64,000 bases of DNA from Treponema primitia ZAS-2 (GCF_000214375.1 NC_015578.1:1240001-1304000), one strand, 5' to 3'; counted from the stretch's first letter, positions 26,702 to 35,890 are shown. Notes: a model not told the origin generated them from the sequence alone. Program-made: numbers and translations.

Positions 26702-28999
26702 GTGCCGCTGAAACTGTTGGAACTTCTGAAAACCCTGAAAGCCATGAAGGCGCCCCATCCTCTGCAGGCGCTGAAGGCCTTTCGCGCCCGCCGGGATTTC
26801 CGGTTTCGCCTGGCCTCCCTGATTGCCACCTTTTCCCTGGCCCTTATTGCCCTGCTCCTGGGCATTTCCATTGCCGGGGCGGTTTTTAATATACCGGAAC
26901 TTGCCGCAGGGCCCGGGGATTTTCTGGTTCGCTCCTACGGTATTCTGGCCTTCATGATCCCCATCTACCTCCTGGCAGCGGGGCTTATCCTGGCGGATAC
27001 CCATTTTCGGCCTGACCGGATCTTTATCCTGACGGGAACCACCTTTCCCTTCCTGACCCTGGCCATAGGCTTCGCCTTCCTTAGGGACTACAATACCCGG
27101 GCTGAGCAATGGGATTTTCTGGCCCGGGCCGGGCGTATTGGGTTCAGCCTGATCATCATTTTGATGACGGTTATCGAAAGCTTCCTGATTATGGCCCTGA
27201 CTTCCCTCTTTTTTCCCGGCCCCGAGTCGCTTAAGCCCCCGGAAGAGGAGCCTGAAAAAGAAAAGGAGCCCTCCGGGGTTTTTCTGCTTCCCGGTCCCAC
27301 GGGAACTACGGATCCCATTGCAGTCCCGGCCTTTCTCAACGATCTTGATGAAAGGGCCTTAACAATACCTGGGGATGAAGAAGATGAGTCGGCATTTGAG
27401 CCGGGAGAGCCTGAGCTTGATCCCTTTTTTGAAACCCTCTACAGTTCCAAATCCGGGGACATTCCGGATCCCCTGGAAGCGCCGACTTTAGTCGGAACCC
27501 TGGAAGTTCCGGATGATACGTCTCTGCCCTATACCCCGCCCAAAGGAAAGGCCCCCAGGGCGAAACGCCGGGCGGTCTACTCGGTGCCCGTGGAGGGCAT
27601 CCTGAACCAGTACCCTGATGGTCAATATTGGATCATCGATCAGACCACCAGGGACGCCGCAGTAATCCTGCGGGAGACCCTGGAAGAATTTAAGATACAA
27701 GCGGAGGTTACCGGGATAAGCAAGGGGCCGGTGATCACCATGTTCGAGATACTCCCCGCAGCGGGGATACGGCTTGGCAAGATCGAGGGCCTGGCGGACA
27801 ATATCGCCATGCGCCTGGCAGCCCAGTCCGTGCGTATTGTGGCCCCCATACCGGGGAAACACGCCGTGGGCATCGAAGTGCCTAATAAAAAGCGGAACAT
27901 CGTATCCTTCCGGGAGATCATCGAAGGGGAACTGCGCCGGGAAAAGGACCGGGATGCGAAAAAGCTGGAGATTCCGGTGATTTTGGGCAAAGATATAACC
28001 GGGGAAGCCCAGACCGTGGACCTGGTCCAGACCCCCCATCTGCTCATCGCCGGCGCCACGGGTTCCGGAAAGTCGGTCTGCGTGAACGCTATGATACTCT
28101 CCATCCTGTACCAGCGTTCCCCCTCAGAATGCCGGCTCATCCTGATAGATCCCAAGCGGGTGGAACTCAAACTCTACAATGATATTCCCCATCTCCTGAC
28201 ACCGGTGATCACGGAACCGAAAAAGGCGTTCCAGGCCCTGCAATACTGTATCTACGAGATGGAACGCCGCTACGCCTGCCTGGATTCCATGGGGGTCCGG
28301 GACATACGGAGTTACAATAAGCGGATAAAAGAGCGTAATATCGCTGCGGAACACATGCCCTACATCGTGGTGGTGATCGACGAATTTGCGGACCTTATGG
28401 CCACCACGGGCAAGGAGCTGGACCGCACGGTATCCCGCCTGGCCGCCATGAGCCGGGCCGTGGGCATACACCTGGTCCTAGCCACCCAGCGGCCCTCTAT
28501 CGACGTCATCACCGGCATTATCAAAGCCAACATCCCCAGCCGCATCGCCTTCATGGTGGCCGGCAAGATGGACAGCCGGATCATCATCGATCAGGTAGGC
28601 GCCGACAAGCTCCTGGGCAAAGGTGATATGCTCTACGCCGGTGTGGTGGACCCCTTCCCGGTCCGCATCCAGGGGGCCTTTGTCTCCGAGGAAGAGGTAG
28701 AGCGGGTGGTGGACTATGTCAAAACTCTGGGAGAGCCGGACTACATTGACGACGAAATCTTTATTGACGATGACGAAGAAGACCTGACCCCCTCCCTCTT
28801 TGGGGAAGGTGATGATCCCCTCTACGAAAAAGCCCTGGAAATTGTCATGCAGCAGGGCAAAGCCAGCGCCAGCTACATACAGCGCCGTCTCCAAATAGGC
28901 TACAACCGCGCAGCCCGTCTGGTAGAGGAAATGGAACACCAGGGACTGGTAGGCCCCGCCCAGGGGTCAAAGCCCCGGGAATTGCTGCGCGGGGTATAG
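26702..28999 (+). CDS. ftsK: DNA translocase FtsK/SpoIIIE
   Basis: The 765-residue protein starts at GTG 26702, with GGAGGA 9 bases upstream; the frame opens earlier at a TTG without a ribosome site. About four membrane helices fill residues 30-180, then an acidic Pro/Glu linker (about 180-290), then the RecA-like motor with Walker A GATGSGKS (451-458), Walker B IVVVIDEFADLM, and a C-terminal gamma winged helix (YIQRRLQIGYNRAARLVEEME) that reads KOPS-type polar sequences. It pumps chromosome ends through the division septum. The linker contains the palindrome-encoded APTLVGTLEV. Confidence 0.94.
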   Translation: MPLKLLELLKTLKAMKAPHPLQALKAFRARRDFRFRLASLIATFSLALIALLLGISIAGAVFNIPELAAGPGDFLVRSYGILAFMIPIYLLAAGLILADTHFRPDRIFILTGTTFPFLTLAIGFAFLRDYNTRAEQWDFLARAGRIGFSLIIILMTVIESFLIMALTSLFFPGPESLKPPEEEPEKEKEPSGVFLLPGPTGTTDPIAVPAFLNDLDERALTIPGDEEDESAFEPGEPELDPFFETLYSSKSGDIPDPLEAPTLVGTLEVPDDTSLPYTPPKGKAPRAKRRAVYSVPVEGILNQYPDGQYWIIDQTTRDAAVILRETLEEFKIQAEVTGISKGPVITMFEILPAAGIRLGKIEGLADNIAMRLAAQSVRIVAPIPGKHAVGIEVPNKKRNIVSFREIIEGELRREKDRDAKKLEIPVILGKDITGEAQTVDLVQTPHLLIAGATGSGKSVCVNAMILSILYQRSPSECRLILIDPKRVELKLYNDIPHLLTPVITEPKKAFQALQYCIYEMERRYACLDSMGVRDIRSYNKRIKERNIAAEHMPYIVVVIDEFADLMATTGKELDRTVSRLAAMSRAVGIHLVLATQRPSIDVITGIIKANIPSRIAFMVAGKMDSRIIIDQVGADKLLGKGDMLYAGVVDPFPVRIQGAFVSEEEVERVVDYVKTLGEPDYIDDEIFIDDDEEDLTPSLFGEGDDPLYEKALEIVMQQGKASASYIQRRLQIGYNRAARLVEEMEHQGLVGPAQGSKPRELLRGV
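27482..27495. repeat. Palindromic element inside ftsK
   Basis: CCGACTTTAGTCGG, preceded by GGAAGCG and followed by GAACCCTGGAAGTTCC. The same core and flanks occur in the exporter gene at 10401-10414. Confidence 0.75.
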
Positions 29000-29080
29000 G
29001 GCCTATCGTCCTCCCTTGAACCAGGCCCCCATACTCTATTATGAATAATAGTCTTAAGGTGTATGCAAGGGATAAAGGCA

Positions 29081-29172
29081 GGGAGGGGAGGGCAATTCGC
29101 CTCTGTCCCCGTCTCTGGAATTCCCTGCCGGAGGAGACCTACCGGGCTCCGCAGGCAGACTCTACAGGTTAG
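29081..29172. repeat. Long palindromic repeat, copy 1, left part (split by IS110)
   Basis: Begins with GGGAGGGGAGGGCAATTCG and includes GTCTCTGGAATTCC and CTACAGGTTAGGG, in the same order as the intact copy at 35766-35890. Its right end is at 30571-30593, beyond the insertion sequence. Confidence 0.85.
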
Positions 29173-29203
29173 GGCTCCCTCGCGCAAGCGTCTATGATAA
29201 ATG

Positions 29204-30328
29204 TCAAGCACTTTTTTTCAAAACCGCCGCATTTTTTTGCCCTTTCAGGAATCGGCGGTATTCGGCCATCTTTGCCTCATGTTTTTTGGGATCCCGGCCA
29301 TAATGATACTCCCCTTTTTTCAGCATCTGAAAGATTTCTGCAAAGACTCGCCGCCGTAAACCCGTTCGTACTAGCCCCGGCTTCTTGTACTCCGCCAGCC
29401 GGTCATACCAGCGCCGGAGTTTAGGGCTGACCGCCATCACATGGTTGAGGGACTGGGTTAGCAGGGTCGCCGACAGTTTCCGCCCTTTCTTGTTGGTTCC
29501 CCGGATACTCGTTGAGGTATTGGAATTGGCCACATGGGGCGCCGACCGCAGATAGGAGGTAAAGGCCTTGGCGTTTCTGAATCGGCTCACCTCAATGATG
29601 TCTGCGATGATGGCTATGGCAATGAACACGCTCACCCCCTTCATGCTGGTCAGGATTTCTATCTGCGCCATAAACGGGGCGGCCTGAAGTAATACCTGGT
29701 CTTTCAGGGCTTCCGCATCGACCTCGTCCCGCTCAAGCCGGTCCAGCAGCTGGTTTAGTTGGAAGCGGAGAACCGGATCATCGGAGATGTCCCGTATCTC
29801 CTGGCGGCTCTTCCGACCGAAGATTTCTTCCTGGGTAAAACCGTACAAGTGCTCCTTCAGCAGGGAGTGTATCCGGTTTTTCAGCTGGGTATTCTGCTTC
29901 TTGTAGAGTCGGTAGGTGGAAAACAGACTCCGCAGGTCCTGGATCTCCTTCGGGGGGATGGTTACCGGGGAGATCGTCTGCTCCCGGGAAAGTACCTGCA
30001 TCTTGAGTATCCGACACAATTTGTCCGCATCTATCTTGTCCGTATTACACCGGGCAAGGCTAATCTGTTTCAGCTCGTAGGTATTGGCGATGACTACCTC
30101 CTTCACCCGGTCCCGAAACAGACGGGCAAACGAGAAGGTCGTTATCGTCGCCTCTACGAGCACGTAGGTATCTACCGTCAGGGTGGCATAAAAGGCCGCC
30201 AGCCCTTCCGCGTCCAGCTCAAAGGTCTTGACGACCCGGTCTTTTCGGGGGTCTTCCATCGATGCCCACTCATCCCGGTAACAGCAAGTAAACCGGTTGG
30301 TATGCAGATCAATGCCGATAAAGTTCAT
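29204..30328 (-). CDS. IS110-family transposase (DEDD recombinase)
   Basis: A 374-residue recombinase starting at ATG 30328 behind GGAGG; an upstream in-frame start at 30340 is less likely. The N-terminal RuvC-like DEDD domain opens FIGIDLHTNRFTCCYRD (first Asp), with YVLVEATITTFSFARLF (Glu) and CNTDKIDADKLCRIL (paired Asp). The C-terminal Transposase_20 domain holds SMKGVSVFIAIAIIADI and AFTSYLRSAPHVANSNTS, including the region of the conserved catalytic Ser. It looks intact. Family members are guided by an element-encoded bridge RNA. Confidence 0.92.
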   Translation of the reverse strand: MNFIGIDLHTNRFTCCYRDEWASMEDPRKDRVVKTFELDAEGLAAFYATLTVDTYVLVEATITTFSFARLFRDRVKEVVIANTYELKQISLARCNTDKIDADKLCRILKMQVLSREQTISPVTIPPKEIQDLRSLFSTYRLYKKQNTQLKNRIHSLLKEHLYGFTQEEIFGRKSRQEIRDISDDPVLRFQLNQLLDRLERDEVDAEALKDQVLLQAAPFMAQIEILTSMKGVSVFIAIAIIADIIEVSRFRNAKAFTSYLRSAPHVANSNTSTSIRGTNKKGRKLSATLLTQSLNHVMAVSPKLRRWYDRLAEYKKPGLVRTGLRRRVFAEIFQMLKKGEYHYGRDPKKHEAKMAEYRRFLKGQKNAAVLKKSA

Positions 30329-30340
30329 CTGAACCTCCAC

Positions 30341-30570
30341 AGAGAAAAGATTGATTGTTCGGTTGAATTCCGGTATACTGATACCATGCGTCTATTCGGG
30401 GTGTTGATCGGGCTAAGGACCAGCCCCCAAGAAGCAAATGCGGCTACCGGTTGTTAATCGAGTTCACGGGGTCATTACTGCTCCAGCTTGCGCTACAACC
30501 GGTAGTTGTTCTTCCGAACGCCTACAGTATACCAGGTAACCGCATGCTTTTATCATAGCTTCGAGTTCTT
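30341..30570 (-). ncRNA. Candidate bridge (seek) RNA region of the IS110 element
   Basis: This is the long non-coding leader upstream of the transposase. It contains nested inverted repeats: CTACCGGTTGT (30444-30454) with ACAACCGGTAG (30495-30505), and GGTATACTG (30371-30379) with CAGTATACC (30525-30533), giving a long stem with internal loops. That is the shape expected for an IS110 bridge RNA, which in this subgroup lies 5' of the recombinase. The guide loops were not assigned. Confidence 0.6.
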
Positions 30571-30593
30571 GAGGCGAATTGCCCTCCCCTCCC
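30571..30593. repeat. Long palindromic repeat, copy 1, right end
   Basis: GAGGCGAATTGCCCTCCCCTCCC, the inverted partner of the left arm at 29081, displaced by the IS110 insertion. Confidence 0.82.
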
Positions 30594-30696
30594 GGTCACT
30601 GTCTATACAATCACCATTAAACCAATCCATTACTGATACAATAATTATTCTCTAAATCATTGGACATTTAACAATTTCTTTACTATTGTTTAAGAG

Positions 30697-33642
30697 GTGA
30701 GACGAACAACATTGTTACTGCTTCTTACCTTTCCCCTGCTCTGCTGTACCGGCAAGTCGGAATATTCTGCAAAAAACAGTAAAAGAAACCCGGAGTATCC
30801 CCCGCATTATCGGAGTTATAAAGAAATACCCGGGGTGAGTGATGAAGAAATAAAAGCCATCGAAGCCCTGAAGGAAACTTACAGTTTTTTTACCTACGGT
30901 ATGAACTACAGTTCCGACTGTTTTTACCAGAATGACGGAACCCTTGGGGGATATGCGGTCCTGTTCAGCCGGTGGTTGGAGGATCTTTTTGGTATACCCT
31001 TTGTGATAAAAATTCACGAATGGGACGAACTTGTTTCCGGCCTGGAATCCGGGGAAATTGGTTTTACCGGGGAATTAACCGCCACTGAGGAGCGCCGGAA
31101 AATCTACCACATGACCGATGCTATCTCCGAGCGGCCGGTTATATTTGTGCAGATCCGGGGCAGGGAAACCCTTGGGGAGCTGGTGAAGCTGCGGCCCCTG
31201 CGTTTGGGATTCTTTTCCGGGTCTATCTTTCGTGATCTAGTGGCTCCCTTTATCAGCGGCCCATGGGAGTCCTTCTTCATTGATGATTACGAGACTGTGT
31301 ATCGTATGCTGAAATCCGGTGAGATCGACGCCTTTTACGATGGCAGTACCCCAGAGGCGCTCTTTGATCAATACGAGGATGTGGTTACCATGGAATTTTC
31401 TCCCCTCATCTATGAGCATGTGTCCTTCAGTACCCGGCGGGAAGAACTGGCGCCTGTGATATCGGTGGTGCAGAAATACCTGGACCAGGGGGCGATCTAT
31501 CATCTGACCAACCTGTATAATCAGGGGCAGGATGAATATCAGCGGCACAAACTCTACGACCGCTTGACCCGGGAGGAACAGGCATGGTTACTGAGCCGAC
31601 AGGCTGTGGATGAACCCATACCGGTGGCTGCAGGGTACGATAATTATCCTGTCAGTTTTTACAACCAGCAGGAGCGTCAATGGCAGGGGATAGTCTGGGA
31701 TCTGCTTAAAAAAGCGGAGGAGTTAACAGGGCTGCGCTTTGTCCGGGTGAACTGTGACAGCAACCAGAGGGCGGAGCTTTCGGAGCTGATGGATTCCGGA
31801 AAGGCGGTGATGATCGCTGAGCTTATCCCCCCTGAAAGCCTGTCCAGCCGTTATTTACTGGCCAATAGCCCCTATCAAAGCGATTACTTCGCCCTTTTAT
31901 CCGCCATGAATTACCAGGATATCAGCTTAAATGATGTGCCCTTTACCAGGATAGGGTTGATAAAAAATTCCGCCTGGACGGAGGTGTTTAATACATGGTT
32001 CCCAAACCACACTAATACTGTGTACTACAATAACAGTACTCTGGCTTTTGATGCCCTGGGCAGGGGGGATGTGGAGATGGTCATGGCGGACCGCAACCAG
32101 CTCCTATACCTGACTAATTATATGGAACAGCCCTGGTTCAAGGCGAACCTGATTTTTGACCGGACTTATGATTCTTACTTTGGGTTTAACCCCGGTGAAG
32201 GGATACTCTGTTCGATTATGTCCAAGGCCCAGGGTTTTATCAACACAAAAATTATCGTGGATCTCTGGAGCCGGCGTATCTTCGATTACCGGGGCAAGCT
32301 GGCCCGGGCCCAGGTTCCCTATCTGGTGGGCCTTTCCCTGCTCCTGGCCTGTGTCCTGGTCCTGGTAACAAGCCTGCTGGTCCGGCGCAGGAATACCGGC
32401 AGATACCTGGAAGCCACTATAAACGAGCGTACCAAGGCCCTGGAGATTCAAACTGCCGCAGCAAAGGTAGCCTCCCAATCCAAGAGTGAATTCTTGGCCC
32501 GGATGAGCCATGAAATCCGCACACCCCTGAACGCTATCATCGGTATGACCCACATTGCCCGAAAGTCCGCAGGAACCCTGTCGGCAGCAAATCTGAGTTC
32601 CGAAAGAAACCGGATGGTCTCCGCAATAGAGGAAATTTCACTGGCATCTTCTCATCTCCTGGACATACTTAACGATGTCCTGGATATGTCAAAGATCGAG
32701 TCGGGAAAATTTATCCTGGTTAATGCGGCTTTTTCAATGGAACAAGCCCTGGAAGAGGTATCGGATATCATCAGGAACCGCTGCCTGGAAAGGGGTGTCA
32801 AATTTGTCATCAACTTTGGGGCACTCCCTGCCACAGGGGTTCTGGGCGATCGGCTGCGACTTAAACAGACACTGATCAACCTCCTGGGAAATGCGGTGAA
32901 GTTTACCTCCAAGGGAGGATCCGTTACTTTTAGTATGGAACTCTGCGGGGAAACCGATGAACAGATCCTTCTTAAATTCACGGTAACCGATACAGGCATA
33001 GGCATGACCGAAGAGCAGTCTTCCCGGCTCTTTACTGCCTTTGAACAGGCTGATGAAAGTATTGCTGCCCGCTTCGGCGGTACCGGCCTGGGGCTTGCTA
33101 TCAGCCAGAGATTGGTGCGCCTCATGGGAGGTAATATTACCGTTAAGAGTAAAATAGGGGAGGGTTCTGAATTTTCTTTCACCATAGGCCTTGAAAAAAC
33201 CGAGTACGCCCGGGAACAGTCGGTGGATCCCCTGTTGTCCCTGCCGGATTTGACAGGCCGGCGTTTGCTGTTGACTGAGGATATTGAAATAAACCGGATC
33301 ATACTCCGGGAACTGCTGTCTGAAACCCATGTGGAGATCCGGGAAGCGGTGGACGGACAGGATGCCCTGGAACAGTTTTCTGCTTCCGATTCAGGATACT
33401 ACGATCTTATCTTCATGGATGTGCAGATGCCCCGCATGGACGGTTACGAAGCGACCCGCCGGATCCGCGCCCTGGATCGCCGGGATGCAGAAAATGTACC
33501 GATTGTTGCCATGACCGCCAACGCCTACCGTGAGGATATAGAGAAAGCCCTTGCCTCAGGGATGAACGATCACCTGGCGAAACCCATCGATATCCAGGCT
33601 ACAGGGCGGGCCCTGGCAAAATGGCTGGTGAAGAAAACTTGA
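30697..33642 (+). CDS. Hybrid sensor histidine kinase with two periplasmic binding-protein domains
   Basis: A 981-residue protein. It starts at a GTG (30697) with a signal-like start RRTTLLLLLTFPLLCC; a TTG at 30712 is better spaced from AGAGGTGA and is an alternative. Two SBP_bac_3-type solute-binding domains (about 60-280 and 300-530) are followed by a membrane helix (~548-567). HisKA with FLARMSHEIRTPLNAIIG (His605), HATPase (NLLGNAVKFTSKGG; GTGLGLAISQRLV), and a C-terminal receiver with IFMDVQMPRMDGYEA (Asp908) complete it. This BvgS-like layout suggests it senses a small solute and relays phosphate onward. No partner regulator adjoins it. Confidence 0.9.
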   Translation: MRRTTLLLLLTFPLLCCTGKSEYSAKNSKRNPEYPPHYRSYKEIPGVSDEEIKAIEALKETYSFFTYGMNYSSDCFYQNDGTLGGYAVLFSRWLEDLFGIPFVIKIHEWDELVSGLESGEIGFTGELTATEERRKIYHMTDAISERPVIFVQIRGRETLGELVKLRPLRLGFFSGSIFRDLVAPFISGPWESFFIDDYETVYRMLKSGEIDAFYDGSTPEALFDQYEDVVTMEFSPLIYEHVSFSTRREELAPVISVVQKYLDQGAIYHLTNLYNQGQDEYQRHKLYDRLTREEQAWLLSRQAVDEPIPVAAGYDNYPVSFYNQQERQWQGIVWDLLKKAEELTGLRFVRVNCDSNQRAELSELMDSGKAVMIAELIPPESLSSRYLLANSPYQSDYFALLSAMNYQDISLNDVPFTRIGLIKNSAWTEVFNTWFPNHTNTVYYNNSTLAFDALGRGDVEMVMADRNQLLYLTNYMEQPWFKANLIFDRTYDSYFGFNPGEGILCSIMSKAQGFINTKIIVDLWSRRIFDYRGKLARAQVPYLVGLSLLLACVLVLVTSLLVRRRNTGRYLEATINERTKALEIQTAAAKVASQSKSEFLARMSHEIRTPLNAIIGMTHIARKSAGTLSAANLSSERNRMVSAIEEISLASSHLLDILNDVLDMSKIESGKFILVNAAFSMEQALEEVSDIIRNRCLERGVKFVINFGALPATGVLGDRLRLKQTLINLLGNAVKFTSKGGSVTFSMELCGETDEQILLKFTVTDTGIGMTEEQSSRLFTAFEQADESIAARFGGTGLGLAISQRLVRLMGGNITVKSKIGEGSEFSFTIGLEKTEYAREQSVDPLLSLPDLTGRRLLLTEDIEINRIILRELLSETHVEIREAVDGQDALEQFSASDSGYYDLIFMDVQMPRMDGYEATRRIRALDRRDAENVPIVAMTANAYREDIEKALASGMNDHLAKPIDIQATGRALAKWLVKKT

Positions 33643-33691
33643 TAAGGTTTAGAAAAACTGCGGTTCCGGAAAGCAGCGCAATCTTCCCTTG

Positions 33692-34077
33692 TTATTTCGC
33701 CTTAAGGGCGGCTTCGTAGAGCCCTGTGCCATCCCCGGGCTTGGGGCAGAATGTAGGGTTGTGAAACTGATAGATATCGATATGATCGGTTTTCAGGTTT
33801 CTAAGGCTGGTTTCCAGATCCCCTGTCATATCCTCTCCTTTTTTTGCCGGGGACTTGGTGGCCAGGAAAAATCCCCCCGCCGGGAAGACAATGCGGCTCC
33901 CAGTTTTTTTTCGCTGTCCGTATAGCCCCGAGCGGTATCAAAAAAATTGATGCCCCTGTCCAAGGCTCTCCGCAGTAATGCTACTGCCTCTGTCATAGGT
34001 GTGCGCTGCACCGGTAATGCGCCGAATCCGTCTTTGTTTATCCTAATGCCTGTCCGCCTCAATGTGATCTCCGGCAT
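33692..34077 (-). pseudogene. Aldo/keto reductase remnant, frameshifted and truncated
   Basis: From ATG 34077 the frame gives PEITLRRTGIRINKDGFGALPVQ and DRGINFFDTARGYTDSEKKLG, the N-terminus of an aldo/keto reductase with the catalytic Asp and Tyr of the GINFFDTARGY motif. Near 33870-33900 the reading frame shifts; in the new frame FFLATKSPAKKGEDMTGDLE and TDHIDIYQFHNPTF continue the same family, with the His motif, before a stop at 33692. About half of a normal ~330-residue protein is left, so it cannot be a working enzyme. Confidence 0.85.
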
Positions 34078-34120
34078 GATATACCCCTTGTATTCTTTGT
34101 CTAAGGATACTATAAAAAAC

Positions 34121-34939
34121 TCACAATGTTTGTGTGTAGGAAAGCCCTGCCCCGATAGCAGTGGTGTATTCGGCCTCAGCGGGGTATTCAAAATGTACTG
34201 AGTACATGACGGTTATGGCGTCCAGGATTTTTTTGCCTATAGGGTTGTGGCTGCCGTTCCCGGTAACGATGACCCTGTCGGTACCCTTGCTCTTCGCGGC
34301 AAACACCGAAACCATACCGATTACCTGGAACACCAGGTTAAGAAGACCCAGGGCTATATCCTCGTTCCGGGCGGTGTCCAGCATCTTGCCGAAGTTGGAG
34401 GCCGTGGTTTCCCGGTTAAGAAAGCTCATTTCCATGTCCGTAATGTCTTCCATATTCAGATCCACCTGGTTCAGAATCCCATGCTCCGCCAGTTCCATGA
34501 TACCGTTGAAGTCCGAGGTAGATATGAGCTTCTTTGCCAGCCCCAGGATGGTGCCTCCCCCAACCCCGGAGCCCCCCATGTGGGTGATGGATCCCTTTTT
34601 CGCGTAGATGATCGCCGTACCGGTACCGATGTTGGTGATCACAATATCTTCTTTGCCCGAAAGGAACATTCCCCCGATGCCGATGGCTTGCATCTCGTCC
34701 ACCCGCTGGGTGGGGATGCCGAAAAGATCGTTTTTGATCATGGAAGCCCCGGCGCCGGTGATCATGATACGGCTGATATCCCCAATTTTGAAATTGTTCT
34801 CCACCAGCATTTTGCCGAAGGCCCCGGTGGCGGAGGTTACGGCGTCCATGGCCTTGGTTTTGATCTTCCTGATCTTTCCGCCCTCTTCAATAGATACCGC
34901 CTTGGTGGTGGTGCTGCCTATATCTATTCCTATGATCAT
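34121..34939 (-). CDS. coaW: Type II pantothenate kinase
   Basis: A 272-residue ASKHA-fold kinase that phosphorylates pantothenate, the first step of coenzyme A synthesis. It has the phosphate motif GIDIGSTTTKAV, then NIGTGTAIIYAKKG, GGSGVGGGTILGLAKKL, and ETTASNFGKM, which match the staphylococcal/eukaryotic type II enzyme; BadF-type activases share the fold but lack the later motifs. The stop of the upstream acetyltransferase touches its ATG, so the two are co-transcribed. Confidence 0.85.
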   Translation of the reverse strand: MIIGIDIGSTTTKAVSIEEGGKIRKIKTKAMDAVTSATGAFGKMLVENNFKIGDISRIMITGAGASMIKNDLFGIPTQRVDEMQAIGIGGMFLSGKEDIVITNIGTGTAIIYAKKGSITHMGGSGVGGGTILGLAKKLISTSDFNGIMELAEHGILNQVDLNMEDITDMEMSFLNRETTASNFGKMLDTARNEDIALGLLNLVFQVIGMVSVFAAKSKGTDRVIVTGNGSHNPIGKKILDAITVMYSVHFEYPAEAEYTTAIGAGLSYTQTL

Positions 34940-35449
34940 TTACAGTTCTTCCTTTGAGAATTCATTTTTCAGATTGAGGGTCCAGTATCCCACATCAAGC
35001 CACTGGTCCATTTTATAGCCTATCTCCGGAAACTGGGCAACCTTTTTAAAGCCGAATTTTTCATGAAGCCCCATGCTCCGGTCATTGGGAAGGGTGATGC
35101 CCGCCACAATGGTGCGGAGTTCCATTTTCCGAAGTTCTCCCAGCAGGGAGCTGAGGAGCTTTTGCCCCAGCCCTTTACCTTCAAAGCCGTGTTTTATATA
35201 GATGGAATTCTCCACAGAATAACGGTAGGCGCTCCGTTCCTTCCACTGATGGGCATAGGCATAACCCAGAACCTGCCCCGCATCTTCCCAGACGATCCAG
35301 GGGAAGCCGCTGCAAACTTCCGCGATACGGCTTTCCATTTCCTCTACCGGAACAGAGAGTTCCTCAAAGGTGGCAACGGTATTCTGAATAAAATAGTTAT
35401 ATATACCGCAGATACTTTCCGCATCTTGGGTTTTCACTGACCGTATCAT
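34940..35449 (-). CDS. GNAT-family N-acetyltransferase (phosphinothricin acetyltransferase-like)
   Basis: A 169-residue protein starting at ATG 35449 after GGAGG. The N-terminus IRSVKTQDAESICGIYNYFIQNTVATFE and YSVENSIYIKHGFEGKGLGQKLLSSLL (acetyl-CoA binding, residue Q/R-x-x-G-x-G/A) match the PAT/MnaT subgroup, which acetylates small amino compounds such as phosphinothricin or methionine sulfoximine-like analogues. It ends with LHEKFGFKKV. The native substrate is unknown. It heads a two-gene unit with coaW. Confidence 0.85.
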   Translation of the reverse strand: MIRSVKTQDAESICGIYNYFIQNTVATFEELSVPVEEMESRIAEVCSGFPWIVWEDAGQVLGYAYAHQWKERSAYRYSVENSIYIKHGFEGKGLGQKLLSSLLGELRKMELRTIVAGITLPNDRSMGLHEKFGFKKVAQFPEIGYKMDQWLDVGYWTLNLKNEFSKEEL

Positions 35450-35512
35450 GGGCGCCTCCATATACCTTATGATAACGATTATTTTTGCTTTAACCAATAT
35501 AGTGGCGCTATT

Positions 35513-35637
35513 CTCCGGGAGGGGAGGGGATTACCCCCGGCCCCTAACCTGTAGAGCCTGCTTGCGGAGCCCAGTAGGTCTCCTCCAGCAGAGAATTCCA
35601 GAGACGGGTCCAGGGGTAATCCCCACCCCTCCCGGAG
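35513..35637. repeat. Long palindromic repeat, copy 3 (inverted orientation)
   Basis: Arms CTCCGGGAGGGG and CCCCTCCCGGAG bound 125 bp; the arms extend about 28 bp with one mismatch. Inside are CCCCTAACCTGTAGAG and GAATTCCAGAGACG, the same motifs as copies 1 and 2 but in reverse order. Confidence 0.85.
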
Positions 35638-35658
35638 CCTGGGTCAACATTTGGGAAA

Positions 35659-35740
35659 GTTCGGTTTAAGGCATTGTGTCCTGGTGTGTATAGCAGTCGC
35701 TTTAAGGCATTCCTCACGATTGTATATAGCAATGTTTTTA
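35659..35740. repeat. Short imperfect tandem repeat
   Basis: Two units of about 37 bp, each with TTTAAGGCATT followed by TATAGCA, between palindromic copies 3 and 2. No coding role is seen. Confidence 0.5.
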
Positions 35741-35765
35741 TGGTAGGCATACCGGGACAGAGGCA

Positions 35766-35890
35766 GGGAGGGGAGGGCAATTCGTCTCCGCCCCCGTCTC
35801 TGGAATTCCTCCCCGGAGCAGACCGCGTAGCGGGCTGACGGAGGGGAATTCTACAGGTTAGGGGGTGGAGGCGAATTGCCCTCCCCTCCC
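35766..35890. repeat. Long palindromic repeat, copy 2 (intact)
   Basis: Terminal inverted repeats of about 30 bp (two mismatches) starting GGGAGGGGAGGGCAATTCG. The centre holds GTCTCTGGAATTCC, a GC-rich inner hairpin, and CTACAGGTTAGGG. It folds as one long hairpin. Confidence 0.88.

Larger units (their letters stand above)
29173..30570 (-). mobile_element. IS110-family insertion sequence
   Basis: The element of about 1.4 kb interrupts a long palindromic repeat; the ends are placed where repeat similarity stops and resumes. It has one transposase gene, a short 3' tail (~30 bp), and a long non-coding 5' region (~240 bp). The subterminal inverted repeats CTATGATAAA (29192-29201) and TTTATCATAG (30549-30558) are visible. 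There is no clear target duplication, as usual for the family. The exact end bases are uncertain by a few bp. Confidence 0.85.

Noticed and set aside
34247-34957. 236-residue plus-strand open frame
   Set aside because: Antisense shadow of coaW, which has all the type II pantothenate kinase motifs.
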